DNA from: G041228335 sp964580905
Lineage (GTDB): Bacteria > Pseudomonadota > Alphaproteobacteria > Puniceispirillales > UBA1172
Direction of reading: 5' to 3'
NCBI GenBank assembly: GCA_964580905.1
Contig: CAZOLR010000005.1
Span: 15,716-79,715 of the forward strand
Length of the DNA: 64,000 nt
The first letter of the stretch is position 1; the number at the start of each line of letters is the position of its first letter. Below the pieces are notes generated by a model. That model did no database searches and was not told where the DNA came from. It saw nothing but the letters and a program-made list of their open reading frames with translations. This document shows positions 60,667 through 64,000 of this stretch, in pieces. Both the position numbers and the translations under genes were made by a program.

Positions 60667-61530
60667 ATGCCCGGCGCCGATATCATCACCCGTTTTGCCC
60701 CGAGCCCGACAGGATACCTGCATCTCGGGCATATTTTCTCTGCCCTTGAAGCCCGGCGATTTGCCGATGCGCATCAGGGCGAAATGCGGCTCAGGATTGA
60801 GGATATTGATCACACACGCTGCCGCGATGAATACCGGGCGGCCATTCCTGAAGATCTTGAATTCATGGGTATCCGCATCGATGGTCCGGTGATCACCCAG
60901 TCGGCGCGGATGGAAGATTATCGTAAGGCCCTTCTGGAATTGCAGGAACGGGAGCTGATTTATCCGTGTTATCTGAGCCGGGCTGAACTCGACGGGCTAC
61001 TTTCAGCCCCGCATCAGCCCCCGGTGAATACCGATATCCTGATTGATCCCGCGCTTAAGGCTGACCGGGTTGCCCGGGGCGACGCGCCAGCCTGGAGGCT
61101 GAGAATGGATGCGGTCCGGTCATGTGTCGGCGACATTCACTTCCATGACATCCGGCTCGGAGACCAGCCCGTAGATCTGGCCGGTATTGGCGATGCGGTG
61201 ATCGCACGAAAAGATATCGGCACCAGTTACCACCTCGCCGTGGTGCTGGATGACGCAGCGCAGGGTGTCACCGTCGTCACCCGCGGCGCCGATCTTCTGC
61301 CGTCAACACCTCTTCACCGGCTGCTCGGCGTTCTGCTGAACCTGCCCGAAACCCGGTGGCTTCACCATCCGCTTGTGGCCGACAGCAAGGGACGGCGACT
61401 GGCAAAACGAGAGGACGCGCTGGCCGTCCGGCAACTTCGCGCCTCAGGCATGTCCCGCGGAGATATCCTCAATCTTCTGAACGAACAGCCCATGCTTGAG
61501 GCTGATGCCCGCACCCCGGGGCAAATATGA
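60667..61530 (+). CDS. gluQ: Glutamyl-Q tRNA(Asp) synthetase
   Basis: GluRS paralogue that attaches glutamate to queuosine in tRNA-Asp. The 287-residue protein has only the catalytic half: F-A-P-S-P-T-G-Y-L-H-L-G-H (HLGH at 19-22), R-I-E-D-I-D-H-T-R, and the KMSKS equivalent G-R-R-L-A-K-R near 240. The tRNA-binding C-terminal half of GluRS is absent, as expected. Oddity: the zinc site is reduced to one cysteine (Cys101 in Y-P-C-Y-L-S-R) where related proteins have C-x-C plus downstream ligands. A terminator follows 130 bases after the stop. Confidence 0.92.
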   Translation: MPGADIITRFAPSPTGYLHLGHIFSALEARRFADAHQGEMRLRIEDIDHTRCRDEYRAAIPEDLEFMGIRIDGPVITQSARMEDYRKALLELQERELIYPCYLSRAELDGLLSAPHQPPVNTDILIDPALKADRVARGDAPAWRLRMDAVRSCVGDIHFHDIRLGDQPVDLAGIGDAVIARKDIGTSYHLAVVLDDAAQGVTVVTRGADLLPSTPLHRLLGVLLNLPETRWLHHPLVADSKGRRLAKREDALAVRQLRASGMSRGDILNLLNEQPMLEADARTPGQI

Positions 61531-61659
61531 AATTGGCGTTGCGTCATTCTGCCACAGAAATTCATAGAGATATTTAGGTCAGCCTTGTTGACACATTAAA
61601 CAAAAAGGCGCAGAACACCCTTGTTGCGCCCATATGGCGCACATTCCTCCCTAAACTTC

Positions 61660-61688
61660 GGTCGCGGCATTGCCGCGGCCTTTTTTTT
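61660..61688 (+). terminator. Rho-independent terminator
   Basis: A 9-bp stem GGTCGCGGC / GCCGCGGCC (one G-T wobble) with an ATT loop and eight Ts. It ends either the gluQ transcript or a short independent transcript in the 292-base space before moaA. A second palindrome, TGCGCC-CATAT-GGCGCA, lies just upstream at about 61625-61641. Confidence 0.88.
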
Positions 61689-61760
61689 GTCCTGAACCCT
61701 AAGTATTGCTGGCCGTACTTCGGTTCTTTCACCGATTTTGCCAGGATGTCCGTAAACCCC

Positions 61761-61790
61761 TTGACTGAGGCAGTTTAGATCGCGTCTAAT
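61761..61790 (+). promoter_or_regulatory. moaA promoter with an overlapping palindromic operator
   Basis: -35 TTGACT (61761-61766) and -10 TCTAAT (61785-61790), 18-base spacer, both five of six to consensus. The -10 is the right arm of the palindrome TTTAGA-N5-TCTAAT (61774-61790). That 17-base layout matches the published iron-control (ICE/Irr) box of Alphaproteobacteria, TTTAGAA-N3-TTCTAAA, except that the inner A/T pair differs and the last base is T. Repressor binding there would block RNA polymerase. Confidence 0.5.
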
Positions 61791-61822
61791 CTGAAAGTTA
61801 ATTTATATCTTGAGGATAGATC

Positions 61823-62830
61823 ATGAGTACCGTTCCGCCGCTTGTTGACCCCTATGGGCGGCCGATTTCATATCTCCGTGTTTCGGTGACGGACCGCTGT
61901 GATTTTCGTTGTGTCTATTGCATGGCGGAGGAGATGACTTTTCTGCCCAAGGCTGACCTGCTGACGCTGGAAGAGCTTGAAACCGTATGCCGCCGATTCA
62001 TGGCTGTCGGAACCCGCAAGATACGCCTGACGGGTGGTGAGCCGCTGGTGCGGCGGAACATCATGCAGCTCATCGGCAATCTGGGGGCCGAAGTTAAGCG
62101 AGGCAATCTTGATGAGCTGACCATTACCACCAACGGAAGCCAGCTGCACAAAATGGCGGATGATCTCTTCCGTGCCGGGGTGAGGCGGGTCAACGTTTCC
62201 ATTGATACCCTTGATCCGGAAAAGTTCAGGGAAATCACCCGCTGGGGTGATCTCGGCAAAGTGCTGGACGGGCTTGAGGCCGCAAAATCCGCGGGTCTCG
62301 ATATTAAAATCAACGCCGTGGCCCTCAAAGGTTTCAACGATCACGAACTGGCCGATATGGTTTCATGGTGTGGGCGTGAAGGCTTCGATATGACGGTCAT
62401 CGAGGTTATGCCCATGGGGGATATCGGCTCTGAAAACAGGGTGGATCAGTATCTGCCCGTGTCGCTTGTCCGGGCCGGTCTTGCCAAGAAATTCACCCTG
62501 ACGGATCTGGATTATTCCAGCGGCGGACCTGCCCGCTATGTCCGGGTGGAGGAAACAGGCCGCAAACTTGGTTTTATCACGCCGCTGACACATAATTTCT
62601 GTGAAAGCTGTAACCGTGTCCGGCTGACCTGCACGGGCATGCTTTATATGTGCCTCGGCCAGGACGACAATGCGGATCTCTGCCGCGCCCTGCGGCAAGG
62701 CGGTGAAGCCGGTCTCGATGAGGCTATCCTTGAGGCCATCGGCCGCAAGCCCAAAGGACATGATTTCATCATTGACCGCCGTAATTCGGCCCCTGCCGTG
62801 GAACGTCACATGAGCGTGACCGGCGGCTGA
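61823..62830 (+). CDS. moaA: GTP 3',8-cyclase MoaA
   Basis: Radical-SAM enzyme starting molybdenum cofactor synthesis from GTP. The 335-residue protein has both iron-sulfur sites: the radical-SAM C-x3-C-x2-C at Cys26, Cys30, Cys33 (T-D-R-C-D-F-R-C-V-Y-C), and the C-terminal C-x2-C-x13-C at Cys260, Cys263, Cys277 binding GTP. G-G-E-P near 72 and the essential C-terminal Gly-Gly tail (S-V-T-G-G) are intact. GAGGA precedes ATG 61823. MoaC and other partners are not in the window. Converges on an MFS gene. Confidence 0.97.
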   Translation: MSTVPPLVDPYGRPISYLRVSVTDRCDFRCVYCMAEEMTFLPKADLLTLEELETVCRRFMAVGTRKIRLTGGEPLVRRNIMQLIGNLGAEVKRGNLDELTITTNGSQLHKMADDLFRAGVRRVNVSIDTLDPEKFREITRWGDLGKVLDGLEAAKSAGLDIKINAVALKGFNDHELADMVSWCGREGFDMTVIEVMPMGDIGSENRVDQYLPVSLVRAGLAKKFTLTDLDYSSGGPARYVRVEETGRKLGFITPLTHNFCESCNRVRLTCTGMLYMCLGQDDNADLCRALRQGGEAGLDEAILEAIGRKPKGHDFIIDRRNSAPAVERHMSVTGG

Positions 62831-62849
62831 TCACGAATCTGAGGGTGGT

Positions 62850-64000
62850 TCAGGCCGCCTTCAGGCCACGCCTTTCCGCCACAACCATCATGACGATGAA
62901 CAGTGAAATGATCCCGACGGGAAAGAGTACGGCAATGCCCATGGCATGCCAGCCGATCAGGTAATGCATGGCACCGGCTGACAGCGATGCGATGGCCACG
63001 GTGCATGTAATGATGAAATCCGTGATGCCCTGAACTTTGGGCCGCTCATCCGGTTCGGCCACCGCCGCGACAATCGATGAGCCGCCGACATAAAGGGTGT
63101 TCCAGCCGAAACCGACCAGCACCAGCACCGTAAAATAATTCCAGAAGCCAGAACCGTTGAGAAGAAAAAGCACCGCAGCAAGATAAAGCAACAATCCCGA
63201 TGCCATCACTTTTTCCACCCCGAAACGCCGGATCAGGGCGCCGGTGACAAATGAAGGGGCAAACATGGCAATAACATGCCACTGGATGACCGTGGCGTTG
63301 GCCGCATCGCCAAGTTTGCTGACATTGACGATCTGAAGGGGAGTGGCGGTCATAAGAAAGGTCATCACCCCGTATCCCAGTGCCGCCGCCACCAGACCTG
63401 TCTGAAACCGGGGCAACCTGAAAAAGGTGGAAAGGGGGCGGCCTGACGATGTCGGCCGGACAAAGGCGGGAATCCTCAGGCTCAGCAACACGACAAGAGA
63501 CAAGACCTGAATGAGACCTGCGGCAAAGAACGACCCGACATAGATGGTGGAGGCAAGGCCTATAGTCTGTTTCACGATAGTGGCCCCCAGAAACGCGGCG
63601 ATCAGCCCGCCTGCCAGCACCAGCGAGACCACCACCGGTTTCTTTTCATTGGGCACGCTGTCGGCGGCGGCGTAGCGATAGAACTGGGCAATACCATGCG
63701 CCATGCCGATCAGCACCGCTGAGGCGATAAACCAGATAAAATTCCCGGCCATCAGCGATATTCCCTGCCCGAACATGCCGAGGGCCGCAAAACATATCCC
63801 CATAATGAAAACAGGTTTCCGGCCGACGCGTCCCATGGCAAGTGACGCCGGGAGGGTTGTCAGCATGGAGGCGATAAACTGGACCGACAGCGGCAGGGTT
63901 GCCAGCCACGGTTCAGGGGCGATCATCAGCCCTGACAGGCCGACGATGATGATGTTGATATTGATCGTTGTCATCGACAACCCCTGGGCAAGGAAAAACA
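62850..64000 (-). CDS. MFS transporter, runs past the right edge of the window
   Basis: Major facilitator protein with about twelve transmembrane segments, at least 383 residues visible. The N-terminal half has the loop 2-3 motif in M-G-R-V-G-R-K-P-V-F-I. The frame is still open at the last base (F-F-L-A-Q-G-L-S before the internal ATG at 63980), so the true start is outside the window. M-G-R-V-G-R-K and the long helix stretches suggest a permease or exporter; no substrate can be proposed. Its stop is 20 bases from the convergent moaA stop. Confidence 0.85.
   Translation of the reverse strand, partial: FFLAQGLSMTTININIIIVGLSGLMIAPEPWLATLPLSVQFIASMLTTLPASLAMGRVGRKPVFIMGICFAALGMFGQGISLMAGNFIWFIASAVLIGMAHGIAQFYRYAAADSVPNEKKPVVVSLVLAGGLIAAFLGATIVKQTIGLASTIYVGSFFAAGLIQVLSLVVLLSLRIPAFVRPTSSGRPLSTFFRLPRFQTGLVAAALGYGVMTFLMTATPLQIVNVSKLGDAANATVIQWHVIAMFAPSFVTGALIRRFGVEKVMASGLLLYLAAVLFLLNGSGFWNYFTVLVLVGFGWNTLYVGGSSIVAAVAEPDERPKVQGITDFIITCTVAIASLSAGAMHYLIGWHAMGIAVLFPVGIISLFIVMMVVAERRGLKAA

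Noticed and set aside
1..64000. CRISPR array, prophage, insertion sequence or biosynthetic cluster
   Set aside because: No regularly spaced repeats, transposase, integrase, phage structural genes or NRPS/PKS-type genes seen on either strand. Gene order is conserved core order throughout.

Overview
The window is 64 kb of an alphaproteobacterial chromosome with three 100-base runs of N (38657-38756, 51117-51216, 57369-57468), so it is a scaffold from a draft or metagenome assembly. The assignment to Alphaproteobacteria rests on gene order and gene types seen here: mutY / DUF721 / DsbA-like / smc; an F0 operon with two b-type subunits (b' and b); tldD divergent from ctaC-ctaD-ctaB-small TM protein-ctaG-ctaE-DUF983-surf1-thrC-M16 peptidase; ispH-thrB(kinase fold)-rnhA with a convergent peroxiredoxin; DUF374-waaA-lpxK; ileS-lspA-DUF3035-mutL. 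A respiratory, Gram-negative, LPS-bearing aerobe is implied. A marine SAR116/Rhodospirillales-type lineage is a guess I cannot confirm from sequence alone.

Layout. 1-7.2 kb: 3' part of purH, mutY (-), DUF721/DciA-like, a DsbA-like thioredoxin and smc. 7.3-10.1 kb: F0 part of ATP synthase (atpI-B-E-b'-b), closed by a strong hairpin terminator; hairpins also flank atpE. 10.1-16.3 kb: an unassigned lipoprotein, ispH-thrB-rnhA, a peroxiredoxin, a DsbD/ScsB-type reductase and YqgE. 16.3-25.1 kb: a long leftward run of M16 peptidase, thrC and the aa3 cytochrome oxidase structural and assembly genes. 25.4-35.8 kb: tldD, a thermonuclease homologue, MFS exporter, glutathione synthesis (gshA), rsmE, ubiA, argC plus an unknown partner, pmbA and a small phosphatase. 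35.8-43.7 kb: an envelope block (MsbA-like ABC exporter, GT9 and GT25 glycosyltransferases, DUF374 acyltransferase, waaA, lpxK, lpxL). 43.7-57.2 kb: xseA, purD, tadA, rluB, rsmD, mutL, DUF3035 lipoprotein, lspA, ileS, ribF, MscS channel, ChaC. 57.3-64 kb: tRNA-Leu(CAA), DedA-like protein, dsbB, coq7, HNH nuclease, esterase, gluQ, moaA and an MFS transporter running off the window.

Nearly everything is core housekeeping; I see no phage, transposon, CRISPR array, toxin-antitoxin pair or secondary-metabolite cluster. Several pieces work together: DsbA-like, DsbB and DsbD-like proteins for envelope disulfides; TldD with PmbA; thrB with thrC; ctaB, ctaG and Surf1 for oxidase assembly; coq7 and ubiA for ubiquinone; lpxK, waaA and lpxL for lipid A-Kdo.

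The most interesting observation is at the first N gap. The 55 bases on each side are identical, so the gap is very probably false. Collapsing it places a GT25 domain and a GT9 heptosyltransferase domain in one continuous frame of about 618 codons, a probable two-domain LPS glycosyltransferase that a standard annotation would split. Secondary points are an Irr-box-like palindrome over the -10 of moaA, hairpins flanking the c-subunit cistron, an atpI with no ordinary start codon where its coding frame appears to begin, and a MutY with an enlarged iron-sulfur loop.
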